Assembly: GCA_947463335.1 (NCBI GenBank)
Contig: CANHRF010000016.1
Span: forward strand, 1-12,600
Origin: Actinomycetota bacterium
Lineage (GTDB): Bacteria; Actinomycetota; Actinomycetes; Nanopelagicales; Nanopelagicaceae
DNA length: 12,600 nt
Reading direction: 5' to 3'
The translations under genes were made by a program, and so were the position numbers. Positions 1 to 7,107 of the stretch are shown here, one piece after another (positions within the stretch are counted from its first letter, which is position 1; every line of letters starts with the position of its first letter). The notes under the pieces are model-generated. The model was not told where the DNA came from, searched no databases, and saw only the letters and a list, made by a program, of their open reading frames with translations.

Positions 1-1557
1 GTAGAAGTTCCGCGCCAGGTTCAGGCACCTGTAGCGGCTTCAACAACTGCTGCAACCGCGAAGAGACCGGAACAATTACTACTGACGGCAGACTCTCATT
101 ACTCACTGCCTCCGCAAGATTTACTTCGCACTGGCCCAGCTGCAAAAGCCAAGTCAAAGGCCAATGACACCGTTGTTGCCGCCCTCACTGAAGTCTTTGC
201 TCAATTTGAAATTGATGCACAAGTCACCGGTTTTATGCGTGGACCGACCGTTACTCGCTATGAAGTCGAGTTAGGCAACGCTGTTAAAGTCGAACGGATT
301 ACAGCGCTGGCTAAGAATATTTCTTATGCAGTTGCAAGCAGTGATGTTCGAATACTTTCGCCGATCCCCGGAAAATCTGCAGTTGGAATTGAGATTCCTA
401 ACGCTGATCGAGAAATCGTTGCTTTAGGCGATGTAATGCGCTCAACCGTGGCTGGCCAAGACCATCATCCAATGTTGGTCGCGCTTGGCAAGGATGTCGA
501 AGGTAATTTTGTCTGTGCGAACTTAGCCAAGATGCCTCACTTGCTTGTCGCGGGCGCAACTGGTGCAGGTAAGTCATCAATGATCAATGCGATGATTACC
601 TCGATATTGATGCGCGCCACACCAGATGATGTTCGTTTGGTTCTGATTGATCCGAAGCGCGTTGAATTAACCGCCTACGAAGGTATTCCGCATTTGATTA
701 CCCCGATTATTACAAATCCAAAGAAGGCTGCAGATGCGCTTACTTGGGTGGTTCGCGAGATGGATCTGCGCTATGAAGATCTCTCTACATTTGGGTTTAG
801 ACATATTGATGATTTCAACAAAGCGGTCCGCGCCGGAAAGGTGATTGCACCTCCCGGAAGCGATCGCGTTGTCGAGCCTTACCCATATCTATTGGTGATC
901 ATCGATGAATTGGCAGATTTGATGATGGTTGCGGCTCGTGAAGTTGAAGAATCTGTTGTGAGAATTACTCAATTAGCGCGATCTGCAGGTATCCACCTGG
1001 TACTTGCTACACAGCGTCCATCAGTCGATGTAGTAACCGGCTTAATCAAAGCGAATGTACCGTCACGCCTTTCTTTTGCCACAAGTTCATTGGCCGATAG
1101 TCGCGTTATCTTGGATAGTCCAGGTGCAGAAAAGTTGGTCGGTCAAGGCGATGGTTTATTTATTCCAATGGGAGCATCGCGCGCGATTCGTATTCAAGGA
1201 GCATATGTATCAGAACGTGAAATCGAAGCGGTTACAAATCACGTAAAGAAGCAGTTATCTCCGCGTTATCGTGAAGATGTCACAGTGGCTCCGCAAACTA
1301 ATAAGCTCGTCGATAAAGATATTGGTGATGATTTAGATTTGCTCTTGCAAGCCGTTGAACTTGTAGTCGGAACGCAATTCGGATCTACTTCTATGTTGCA
1401 ACGTAAGTTGCGAGTTGGATTTGCAAAAGCGGGACGGTTGATGGATCTAATGGAGTCTCGTGGAATCGTGGGACCTTCGGAAGGTTCCAAGGCGCGAGTG
1501 GTTATGGTCAAGCCTGACGAGTTGGATTCAGTGCTGGCCACCTTGCGTGACTACTAA
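1..1557 (+). CDS. ftsK: DNA translocase FtsK (3' part; start lies upstream of the window)
   Basis: FtsK is a membrane-anchored hexameric ATPase that pumps chromosomal DNA through the closing septum and helps resolve chromosome dimers. The frame is open from base 1, giving 518 residues of the C-terminal half. A Pro/Ala-rich linker tail comes first, followed by the motor from about residue 45. Walker A GATGAGKS is at residues 185-192 (553-576), Walker B LLVIIDE is at 889-909, and the downstream motif [11 protein letters not shown] is present. A winged-helix gamma domain (about residues 440-505), which reads orientation sequences in DNA, closes the protein. The N-terminal membrane domain is outside the window. 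A start at the internal ATG at 235 would cut the motor, so it is rejected. The next gene is 144 bases downstream. Confidence 0.97.
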   Translation, partial: VEVPRQVQAPVAASTTAATAKRPEQLLLTADSHYSLPPQDLLRTGPAAKAKSKANDTVVAALTEVFAQFEIDAQVTGFMRGPTVTRYEVELGNAVKVERITALAKNISYAVASSDVRILSPIPGKSAVGIEIPNADREIVALGDVMRSTVAGQDHHPMLVALGKDVEGNFVCANLAKMPHLLVAGATGAGKSSMINAMITSILMRATPDDVRLVLIDPKRVELTAYEGIPHLITPIITNPKKAADALTWVVREMDLRYEDLSTFGFRHIDDFNKAVRAGKVIAPPGSDRVVEPYPYLLVIIDELADLMMVAAREVEESVVRITQLARSAGIHLVLATQRPSVDVVTGLIKANVPSRLSFATSSLADSRVILDSPGAEKLVGQGDGLFIPMGASRAIRIQGAYVSEREIEAVTNHVKKQLSPRYREDVTVAPQTNKLVDKDIGDDLDLLLQAVELVVGTQFGSTSMLQRKLRVGFAKAGRLMDLMESRGIVGPSEGSKARVVMVKPDELDSVLATLRDY

Positions 1558-1701
1558 TTTCACTCGGTGTTAACCGAATAGGGGACTACTCCTTGGGGTG
1601 ATATTGGATCCTGATCACCCTAATCGCTAGGCACGGGGTGATAGGCGCTCTAGACTTTTACTCTTCGGAGAATATGGATATATAAAGAATTGTAGGTTTC
1701 A
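1558..1701 (+). promoter_or_regulatory. ftsK-rodZ intergenic region with repeated GGGGTGAT and a possible promoter
   Basis: This gap holds two direct copies of GGGGTGAT (1595-1602 and 1635-1642) with the complementary ATCACCC (1614-1620) between them. The middle segment can pair with either copy, giving two mutually exclusive 7-bp stems. A short inverted repeat TCGGT/ACCGA (1564-1568, 1573-1577) follows the ftsK stop, but without a T-run. A weak promoter candidate TAGACT-N16-TATGGA lies at 1651-1678. Function is inferred: an operator or leader fold ahead of the next gene, or a weak end signal for ftsK. Confidence 0.35.
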
Positions 1702-2442
1702 ATGTCGCTAGGAGAGTTCTTGCAAGGTGCGCGCGAAAGCGCCGGCCTGAGCATTGACGAACTCGCCGAACGCACCAGCATACGCGCTGGATTACTAAGA
1801 GAAATTGAAAAGAATAACTTTTCACATTGTGGTGGTGATACATACGCACGCGGACACTTAAGAAATATTGCACCGATTATTTCCGTTGATCCCCAGACTT
1901 TAATTGATCTGTATAACAAAGAGCACTCATCTGAAGTCCGAAAAATTCACGATATGTTGGTTGAGAACAATGTCACGCGAATACCAACGGAGCGCAAATC
2001 AATCTCGTGGAAATCTTTAGCAATAGCCTCAGTTGTAGTGTTGGCGGCAGTCGCTGTCGGACAGATAATTATTTCAAATTCAAAAACCACAGTTACTTCA
2101 AATAGCGTTGCCGTTGCGACGCCATCCAGCACGCCTTCCGAAGAAGTTTCACCGTCAGTTGCTCCACCCCAGGAGAGCGAAGCAGCCCCATCTATCACTG
2201 GTGAGTTAACACTTTCTATTTCAGCGGCTCGGGGAAATTCTAATATTGATGTTGTCGTTGGTGGAGAGAGTTTATTTAAGGGTCCGTTATTTCAAGGCGA
2301 GACCAAGAGCTTTAAAGCACCAGATTCGATCAGTATTTATCTGAGTAATGCTGGAGATCTAGATTTAACCTTAAATGGTGAGAAAATTGCCCCACTTGGC
2401 GGACGTAACGAAGAGATTCGCAAGACTTTCAGATCTAAGTAG
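1702..2442 (+). CDS. rodZ: RodZ-like HTH membrane protein (HTH_25 / DUF4115 architecture)
   Basis: This is a 246-residue protein with an N-terminal Cro/C1-type helix-turn-helix (about residues 3-75), a basic stretch and a single transmembrane helix (about 103-125). A Ser/Pro/Thr/Glu-rich linker (about 130-165) and a C-terminal beta-rich domain ending near NGEKIAPLGG complete it. That architecture matches RodZ and related proteins, which link the cytoskeleton to elongation-mode wall synthesis. In actinobacteria lacking MreB the role may differ. The HTH faces the cytoplasm and the C-terminal domain faces outward. The ATG at 1702 is preceded by an in-frame stop at 1693-1695, which fixes the start, with a weak AGG at 1694-1696. 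Position between ftsK and rimO is the usual actinobacterial order. The architecture is clear; the precise function is inferred. Confidence 0.8.
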   Translation: MSLGEFLQGARESAGLSIDELAERTSIRAGLLREIEKNNFSHCGGDTYARGHLRNIAPIISVDPQTLIDLYNKEHSSEVRKIHDMLVENNVTRIPTERKSISWKSLAIASVVVLAAVAVGQIIISNSKTTVTSNSVAVATPSSTPSEEVSPSVAPPQESEAAPSITGELTLSISAARGNSNIDVVVGGESLFKGPLFQGETKSFKAPDSISIYLSNAGDLDLTLNGEKIAPLGGRNEEIRKTFRSK

Positions 2443-2454
2443 CCAGCAACGCTG

Positions 2455-2467
2455 TACCATCTGACAA
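2455..2467 (+). promoter_or_regulatory. putative -10 element for a leaderless rimO transcript
   Basis: TACCAT (2455-2460) fits the actinobacterial -10 consensus TAnnnT and ends 7 nt before the rimO ATG at 2468, so transcription would begin at the start codon. No Shine-Dalgarno is present in the 25-base gap, which fits a leaderless message. No good -35 is seen. Confidence 0.4.
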
Positions 2468-3862
2468 ATGAGTCGGACCGTTGCAATTGTGACTATGGGC
2501 TGTGCCCGTAATGAAGTCGACTCCGAAGAGTTAGCCGGTCGCCTAGCTGCTGATGGTTGGACCTTAGTTTCTGATGTTGAATCTGCAGAAGTTGCAGTCG
2601 TAAATACCTGTGGTTTTATTGAGTCCGCAAAGAAAGATTCAATTGATGCGCTCCTTGAAGCTAATTCGCTTAAGGGCCACGGGAAAACGCGCGCAGTCGT
2701 GGCAGTGGGCTGTATGGCAGAGCGCTACGGACAAGAGTTAGCCAAAGCGCTTCCGGAAGCAGATGGCATTTTAGGTTTTGATGATTACCAAGATATTTCT
2801 GCTCGCCTGCAATCAATAGTTTCTGGAAACGCACATACTCCGCACGTTCCACGTGATCGTCGCTCGCTCTTGCCAATCGCTCCAGCTGATCGCCCTGCTG
2901 CTCGACAAGAAGCGATAAATGAATCTTATGCATCATCACTGGGAGCGGGAGGTTCGCTCTTTCGCAAACGCCTCGGAAACGCTCCGTGGGCTCCGCTCAA
3001 GATCGCATCCGGGTGTGATCGACGTTGTTCATTCTGCGCGATTCCATATTTCAGAGGTTCATTTATCTCTCGCAAACCAACTGAAATCATTGAAGAAGGC
3101 AGATGGCTCGCCCAAAATGGCGTTAGCGAACTTTTCTTAGTCAGTGAAAATACAACTTCATATGGCAAGGATCTCGGCGATCTGAAGTTAATGGAGAAAA
3201 TTCTTCCGGAGTTTGCCGCAATTGAAGGGGTGGAGAGAGTCAGACTTTCCTATCTGCAACCTGCAGAGATGCGCCCCTCCTTGCTACAGGCGATGATCGA
3301 GACAGAGAAGATTGCACCGTACTTCGATCTCTCATTCCAGCACACCAGCCCAACGGTGCTACGACGGATGCGTCGCTTCGGAGATTCTGAGAAATTCTTA
3401 CATTTGATTACACAGATCCGAGCGTTATCCCCGGAGGCTGGGATTCGCTCTAACTTTATAGTTGGTTTTCCGGGGGAGACGCAAGCAGATTTTGATGAAC
3501 TCGCTGACTTTATAAGCGCAGCAAAGTTAGATGCGATAGGAATCTTTGGTTACTCCGACGAAGACAATACCGAAGCGTTGGGATTAACTGACAAGGTCGA
3601 TGAAGATGTCATCCGCCAAAGAGTTGAATCGCTATCTTCTCTGGCGGATGAGATGGTCTCAGTACGCGCGACCGCTCGAATAGGCGAAACGGTTCGCGTT
3701 TTGATTGAGGATCAGGAACTTCAAGAAGGTCGCGCCGCCCATCAGGGCCCAGAAGTAGATGGCACAACCTCATTTATAGATACTAATTTCGAAGTCGGTC
3801 AGTACGTTGATGCCGTGGTTGTTGATTCGATGGGCGCAGATTTGGTAGCTCGCGCTTTATGA
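2468..3862 (+). CDS. rimO: ribosomal protein uS12 (S12) methylthiotransferase RimO
   Basis: RimO is a radical-SAM enzyme with two iron-sulfur clusters that adds a methylthio group to a conserved aspartate of ribosomal protein S12. The 464-residue product shows the full layout. An N-terminal MTTase domain opens with [16 protein letters not shown] and has cluster ligands C12, C48 and C82. The radical-SAM CxxxCxxC motif is C183-C187-C190 (CDRRCSFC), and a C-terminal TRAM domain covers about residues 400-464. Actinobacterial RimO and MiaB are related, but [12 protein letters not shown] at the N-terminus is the RimO form. The ATG at 2468 gives the expected N-terminus. The stop overlaps the pgsA start (ATGA), which suggests translational coupling. 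Confidence 0.96.
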   Translation: MSRTVAIVTMGCARNEVDSEELAGRLAADGWTLVSDVESAEVAVVNTCGFIESAKKDSIDALLEANSLKGHGKTRAVVAVGCMAERYGQELAKALPEADGILGFDDYQDISARLQSIVSGNAHTPHVPRDRRSLLPIAPADRPAARQEAINESYASSLGAGGSLFRKRLGNAPWAPLKIASGCDRRCSFCAIPYFRGSFISRKPTEIIEEGRWLAQNGVSELFLVSENTTSYGKDLGDLKLMEKILPEFAAIEGVERVRLSYLQPAEMRPSLLQAMIETEKIAPYFDLSFQHTSPTVLRRMRRFGDSEKFLHLITQIRALSPEAGIRSNFIVGFPGETQADFDELADFISAAKLDAIGIFGYSDEDNTEALGLTDKVDEDVIRQRVESLSSLADEMVSVRATARIGETVRVLIEDQELQEGRAAHQGPEVDGTTSFIDTNFEVGQYVDAVVVDSMGADLVARAL

Positions 3863-4404
3863 ATCTTCCCGCCTTCATAACCCCGAATTCGCTAACGATA
3901 GGTCGATTACTTCTAATTCCCTTTGGCGCGATCGCTTTATTTATGAACGGTGGAGATGATTACAACTGGCAGATTATCTCTTGGTGGATATTTTTTATCT
4001 TGGGTCTAACCGATATCGTTGATGGAAAGTTAGCGCGCAGCAGACATCAGATAACTGAGTTAGGTAAGTTCCTTGACCCTGTAGCCGATAAGGCGATGGT
4101 GGGAACCGCGATGATCTGCCTATCGATTCTCGATCGCCTGCCTTGGTGGATAACTATTGTTATCTTGGCGCGCGAAATCGGAATCACGCTATTCCGGTTG
4201 GCGATCGTAAAGCGCGGTGTTATTCCCGCAAATAAGGGCGGAAAGATCAAAGCGATGTTCCAAGGATTTGGCACGGGATTTTATGTAATGCCTTTGGATC
4301 CAGATCTGTACTGGTTTAGAGATGGATTTATGTATGTAGCCATCGCCTTAACGGTTCTTACTGGCGCTTACTATGTACGATCTGCCTTTAGACCTAAGAG
4401 TTGA
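3859..4404 (+). CDS. pgsA: CDP-diacylglycerol--glycerol-3-phosphate 3-phosphatidyltransferase
   Basis: This CDP-alcohol phosphatidyltransferase of 181 residues makes phosphatidylglycerol phosphate, the committed step to phosphatidylglycerol and cardiolipin, in the inner membrane. The family signature is complete: D52, D55-G56, A59-R60, G69, D73 and D77 (DG-x2-AR-x8-G-x3-D-x3-D). Several hydrophobic helices are visible (about residues 13-30, 38-53, 78-115 and 155-175). The ATG overlaps the rimO stop by 4 bases, and the end overlaps a possible TTG start of the next gene. The substrate could be another polyol phosphate, since several paralogues exist in actinobacteria, but the location beside rimO and cinA matches PgsA. 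Confidence 0.9.
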   Translation: MNLPAFITPNSLTIGRLLLIPFGAIALFMNGGDDYNWQIISWWIFFILGLTDIVDGKLARSRHQITELGKFLDPVADKAMVGTAMICLSILDRLPWWITIVILAREIGITLFRLAIVKRGVIPANKGGKIKAMFQGFGTGFYVMPLDPDLYWFRDGFMYVAIALTVLTGAYYVRSAFRPKS

Positions 4405-4415
4405 TTGGACTTCTC

Positions 4416-4934
4416 GTGGCACTGACCAATGAAATAATCGGATTGATTTCTGATATTCATGACTGCCTACGCGCCCGCGGAGAAACCCTGTCAACTGCTG
4501 AATCGCTAACTGCTGGAGGGTTGAGCCAAGCGCTAACCATGGTTCCGGGGGCATCCGATGTTTTTCTCGGATCTATTACTGCCTATCGTGCAGAGATAAA
4601 GAGTTCGCATCTAAACGTTTCGCCAGATTTAATTAAGGAGCGCTCTGTAGTTAGCGAAGAAGTTGCTATTGAAATGGCGAAAGGCGCAAATAAATCATTC
4701 GGCTCAAGCTGGGCTATTGCAACAACTGGAGTCGCCGGCCCAGGGCCTTCTGATGGCTCCGATGCGGGCCGGGTCTTTGTGGCTTTTGTTGGCCCAGTTG
4801 TGCAAGTTATAGAACTTTCGCTCTCGGGCGACCGCGAAGTCGTGCGAAACGCCACTGTGGCAAGCGCGATAGCCTCTTTTGCGCGTATCCTTAGACAACA
4901 AGACGAGAGCGCTTCGGCGCAGCAGAAAGGGTGA
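4416..4934 (+). CDS. cinA: CinA C-terminal domain protein / nicotinamide-nucleotide amidohydrolase
   Basis: The product is a stand-alone CinA C-terminal (PncC) domain of 172 residues. In characterised members it deamidates nicotinamide mononucleotide to nicotinate mononucleotide, recycling pyridine nucleotides. Signature segments are TAESLTAGG (about 27-35), [15 protein letters not shown] (43-57), SEEVA, and [12 protein letters not shown] followed by GRVFVAF. The N-terminal MoCF-like domain of full CinA is absent, as is common in actinobacteria. GTG at 4416 is chosen because a GGA lies 6 nt upstream. A TTG at 4401 overlapping the pgsA stop would add five residues and cannot be excluded. It sits directly before clgR, as in many actinobacteria, so a link to competence or DNA damage is traditional rather than shown. 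Confidence 0.92.
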   Translation: MALTNEIIGLISDIHDCLRARGETLSTAESLTAGGLSQALTMVPGASDVFLGSITAYRAEIKSSHLNVSPDLIKERSVVSEEVAIEMAKGANKSFGSSWAIATTGVAGPGPSDGSDAGRVFVAFVGPVVQVIELSLSGDREVVRNATVASAIASFARILRQQDESASAQQKG

Positions 4935-4939
4935 CGGTT

Positions 4940-5206
4940 ATGGCATTGCTACGAACCGCAGTTGGTCAGACCCTTCGCGCTGCACGAACTGAGCAATCAC
5001 GCACCTTGCGCGATGTTGCTCGCGAAGCACGAGTCTCTCTTGGTTATCTCTCTGAAGTAGAACGTGGCCAGAAAGAAGCCTCATCTGAACTTCTTAATGC
5101 AATCTGCGAAGCACTTGGGTTAACTCTTTCCACAGTGATCGCAAACGTCTCAACTGAACTTAAAGTTCTCGAGAGCGCGAAGTTGTCCGTTGTCGACGCA
5201 GCCTAA
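4940..5206 (+). CDS. clgR: ClgR-type XRE-family transcriptional regulator
   Basis: This is a small helix-turn-helix protein of 88 residues. ClgR in corynebacteria, mycobacteria and Streptomyces activates clp protease and chaperone genes, and in some species also DNA-repair genes including recA. The HTH spans about residues 21-44 and carries the family hallmark [20 protein letters not shown]. The ATG at 4940 is preferred because AGAAAGGG (4924-4931) lies about 8 nt upstream; an in-frame GTG at 4931 overlapping the cinA stop has no room for a ribosome site. The C-terminus VVDAA is short and hydrophobic, reminiscent of the Clp-degradable tails of ClgR proteins, which suggests turnover control (inference). 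The end overlaps the start of the TetR gene by 17 bases. Confidence 0.93.
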   Translation: MALLRTAVGQTLRAARTEQSRTLRDVAREARVSLGYLSEVERGQKEASSELLNAICEALGLTLSTVIANVSTELKVLESAKLSVVDAA

Positions 5207-5717
5207 GTACGCAACTCAAGGCGCAACACATCGCCGAACAGAGAGCGCCATTCTCGAAGGTACCAAAACTTTAATCTCTCAATTTGGTCTATCAAATATT
5301 TCTATGATTGAAATTGCAGATGCATCTGAAGTATCACGCGCAACTTTATACAATCACTACAGAGATAAGAACGCAGTCATCTCTGCACTTATTGCTGCTG
5401 AAGTAGAACATATGGTCGCGTTAGCAAATAAAGCCGGAACCCCCGCTGATGCTCTGGAAGCGCTCTCGCGCTATATCTCTGGAGATTTAGCGCTAGCGGC
5501 AATGCGAGCCCATGACCAAAGCGCTTTAACAAACGCTTTAGCTCATGCTGATCATCCTCTTTACCTGGAAATTGCCCGCTGTCTATATGGCGCTACCAAG
5601 TCTGAGCCGGGAACCGGTGTTGCGATGCGCTGGTTGATCGGCCAAGTAATGCAGCCACTAAGTGCAAAACAGTCGCGGGAACAAGCAGAACTTCTCGTCG
5701 ATCGCACCCTTTTTTAG
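5190..5717 (+). CDS. TetR/AcrR-family transcriptional regulator
   Basis: The 175-residue protein has a TetR-type N-terminal DNA-binding domain (about residues 18-63) with the recognition-helix segment [17 protein letters not shown] helical ligand or dimerisation domain follows (about 65-170). The TTG at 5190 is the only usable start: the next in-frame ATG, at 5304, would remove part of the HTH. It overlaps clgR by 17 bases, so translation is probably coupled. The ligand and target cannot be read from sequence. A TetR gene is not part of the usual clgR - DUF3046 - recA order, so it may be lineage-specific. Nearby targets could include the sulfur module or the operon itself (inference). Confidence 0.85.
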   Translation: MSTQPKYATQGATHRRTESAILEGTKTLISQFGLSNISMIEIADASEVSRATLYNHYRDKNAVISALIAAEVEHMVALANKAGTPADALEALSRYISGDLALAAMRAHDQSALTNALAHADHPLYLEIARCLYGATKSEPGTGVAMRWLIGQVMQPLSAKQSREQAELLVDRTLF

Positions 5718-5735
5718 CCACTTAAAAGTAATTCG

Positions 5736-5933
5736 ATGCGCATCTCTGATCTCCGTGAACGCTTAACGCTATCTTTCGGCGAAGATTGGACACCTTCTTT
5801 CTGCAAAGATATTGCAATTACAGAATTAGGCAGTAAGAGCGTCGATGAATCCCTGCAATTAGGAATTGAACCGAGCGATATCTGGCGCGCAGTATGTGCT
5901 GCATATCCAATGGAAACTTCTAAATACCGATAG
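5736..5933 (+). CDS. DUF3046 family protein
   Basis: This small 65-residue protein matches the actinobacterial DUF3046 family by its MRISDLRERL opening, FGEDW, the central AITELGSKSVDESLQLG and the closing DIWRAVCAAYP. The family has no established function and is normally encoded immediately upstream of recA. Here about 3.7 kb of other genes separate the two. The ATG at 5736 lies 18 bases after the tetR stop. The upstream AAAAG is only a weak ribosome site, so coupling to tetR is plausible. Confidence 0.85.
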   Translation: MRISDLRERLTLSFGEDWTPSFCKDIAITELGSKSVDESLQLGIEPSDIWRAVCAAYPMETSKYR

Positions 5934-5940
5934 CGCGCAG

Positions 5941-5966
5941 TTGCAAGTAATTAGCGTGTTGCAAGT
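5941..5966 (+). repeat. direct repeat TTGCAAGT x2, 18 bp apart
   Basis: TTGCAAGT occurs at 5941-5948 and 5959-5966, each containing the palindrome TTGCAA. The second copy doubles as the -35 of the leader-peptide promoter. The 18-bp phasing next to a promoter suggests binding of a regulator (inference). Confidence 0.5.
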
Positions 5967-5987
5967 TATCAGTTAAGACTTTATATT
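5959..5987 (+). promoter_or_regulatory. promoter for a leaderless sulfur leader transcript
   Basis: A -35 TTGCAA (5959-5964), a 17-nt spacer and a -10 TATATT (5982-5987) are spaced ideally. Seven bases after the -10 comes the ATG of the leader peptide (5995), so the transcript should start at or next to that codon. There is no Shine-Dalgarno ahead of the ATG, consistent with leaderless translation. Confidence 0.65.
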
Positions 5988-5994
5988 TCTGCTT

Positions 5995-6051
5995 ATGTTT
6001 ACCAAGCGTCGTGTAATTGACTTCTGTCGCGTAAACACCTCTGCCTGCTGA
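5995..6051 (+). CDS. cysteine-containing leader peptide (18 aa) upstream of the sulfur genes
   Basis: The small frame encodes MFTKRRVIDFCRVNTSAC followed by TGA. The arrangement R-R-x-x-D-x-x-R-x-x-S-A-C is the pattern seen in short actinobacterial leader peptides placed ahead of sulfur and cysteine genes. Related leaderless cysteine-rich short frames act as cysteine-responsive attenuators in mycobacteria. Cysteine codons are 6025-6027 (TGT) and 6046-6048 (TGC), the latter being the last sense codon. The frame starts 7 nt after a strong -10 and ends 93 bases before the rhodanese ATG. The peptide itself probably has no separate function; the act of translation would be the sensor. The motif match and promoter placement are seen directly; the regulatory role is inferred from family knowledge. 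Confidence 0.75.
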   Translation: MFTKRRVIDFCRVNTSAC

Positions 6052-6140
6052 TTTTTAACTCAGCCGCATTACCTCGTTGTCTAGAATAAAAAACTTTCAT
6101 CTAATTTATTCCAATCAATTTATGTTATTTCAAGGGAGAG
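5996..6140 (+). promoter_or_regulatory. putative translational attenuator of the rhodanese gene
   Basis: Two pairings are visible. TGTTTAC (5996-6002) pairs with GTAAACA (6031-6037), extended by GCG/CGC (6006-6008, 6028-6030), closing a stem over the leader-peptide codons. CTCTGCCT (6039-6046) covers codons just before and into the last Cys codon and can pair with AGGGAGAG (6133-6140), the rhodanese Shine-Dalgarno, with one internal G-G mismatch. A ribosome slowed at the cysteine codons would therefore change access to the ribosome site. Which state is active is not decided by the sequence. An alternative promoter TTGTCT with TAATTT (6077-6107, spacer 19) is weak. Confidence 0.45.
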
Positions 6141-6144
6141 TCAT

Positions 6145-7107
6145 ATGTTAAGAAAAGCAGTTATACGAACAAATGTATTTATCACAGCGCTAATTAGCCT
6201 TGCGCTGGTAGCTGGTCTATCTGTTGCGCCTGCCAACGCAGCACCAAAGAACTTAGCCCGCGCAGTGGTTCAGGCTGATTGGCTAGAAAAGAATCTAAAC
6301 AATCCTGATGTAAAAATTATCGAAGTAAGCACTGAATCTGGCTTGTACGAACGTGGCCATATTAAGAACGCCGTTAAGTTCAACTGGTACACAGACCTGG
6401 TTGAAGTTGTTAATCGCGATATCGTGGCAGCCCCAAGATTCCAGAAGTTAGCTCGTGCAGCCGGAATCAATAAGGACTCAACGGTAGTTCTGTACGGAGA
6501 TAAGAACAATTGGTTTGCTGCGTGGGGTGCGTGGATCTTCAACACCTACGGAATCCAGGATGTTCGTTTGCTAGACGGTGGCCGAGTTAAGTGGGAGAAA
6601 GATGGACGTGGATTTACAACCGCAGTTCCAGCACCAAAAGCGGGTAACTTTGTTGCAACAAAAGCTGACCGAAGTATCCGTGCAACACTAAACCGCGATG
6701 TTATTCCTGCAGTTCGCAAGAAGGGCAGCGTTGATATGGTCGATATTCGCTCTGCTGATGAATTCAGCGGAAAGATTTTCGCACCTGCTGGTTTCCAAGA
6801 GTTAGCAGTGCGCGCTGGACATATTCCTGGTGCAGTAAATGTTCCTTGGGGCCAGAACGTTAATTCTGATGGCACCTTCAAGACTGTCGCTGAGTTAAAG
6901 AAGCTTTACTCTGACAAGGGAATTGATGGAAAGAAAACCATCATCACCTATTGCCGTATCGGTGAGCGCTCATCGCTCACTTGGTTCGTGTTGAGTGAGA
7001 TTCTGGGTTATGAAGTTAAGAACTATGACGGTTCTTGGACGGAGTACGGCAATAGCGTCGGTAACCCAATCAACAACCCAGCCGGCACAATTTGGGGAGC
7101 TTCCTAA
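6145..7107 (+). CDS. exported two-domain rhodanese (thiosulfate sulfurtransferase)
   Basis: The 320-residue protein has a Sec-type signal peptide: basic MLRKAVIRTN, a hydrophobic core at about residues 11-27, and likely cleavage after ANA (30-32). Two rhodanese domains follow. The first (about 38-160) lacks a catalytic cysteine, having LYGDKNNW at that loop. The second carries the active-site loop CRIGERSS with C270, the only cysteine in the mature protein, as in actinobacterial thiosulfate sulfurtransferases of the CysA/SseA type. These move sulfane sulfur from thiosulfate to an acceptor. Those relatives generally lack an obvious signal peptide, so export is notable. The ribosome site GGGAG (6134-6138) is strong. 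The stop lies inside the start of the transporter gene, suggesting a joint role in acquiring reduced sulfur (inference). Confidence 0.92.
   Translation: MLRKAVIRTNVFITALISLALVAGLSVAPANAAPKNLARAVVQADWLEKNLNNPDVKIIEVSTESGLYERGHIKNAVKFNWYTDLVEVVNRDIVAAPRFQKLARAAGINKDSTVVLYGDKNNWFAAWGAWIFNTYGIQDVRLLDGGRVKWEKDGRGFTTAVPAPKAGNFVATKADRSIRATLNRDVIPAVRKKGSVDMVDIRSADEFSGKIFAPAGFQELAVRAGHIPGAVNVPWGQNVNSDGTFKTVAELKKLYSDKGIDGKKTIITYCRIGERSSLTWFVLSEILGYEVKNYDGSWTEYGNSVGNPINNPAGTIWGAS

Noticed and set aside
1473..1485. ACCTTC-G-GAAGGT palindrome near the 3' end of ftsK
   Set aside because: It is inside codons of the conserved gamma domain. The short symmetry is probably chance.
6047..6064. GCTGA/TCAGC stem after the leader peptide as a transcription terminator
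   Set aside because: It has only 5 bp with an 8-nt loop that itself contains the T-run. No T-run follows the stem, so it is not a credible terminator.
6077..6107. A second promoter TTGTCT / TAATTT just upstream of the rhodanese
   Set aside because: The spacer is 19 nt, or 17 only with a poor -10 (TCTAAT). The promoter at 5959-5987 is much better and explains the leader, so this is kept only as a remark.
6270..6881. Minus-strand open frames (91 and 111 codons) opposite the rhodanese gene
   Set aside because: The plus-strand gene is a complete, recognisable protein. The antisense products have no motif, no promoter and no ribosome site.
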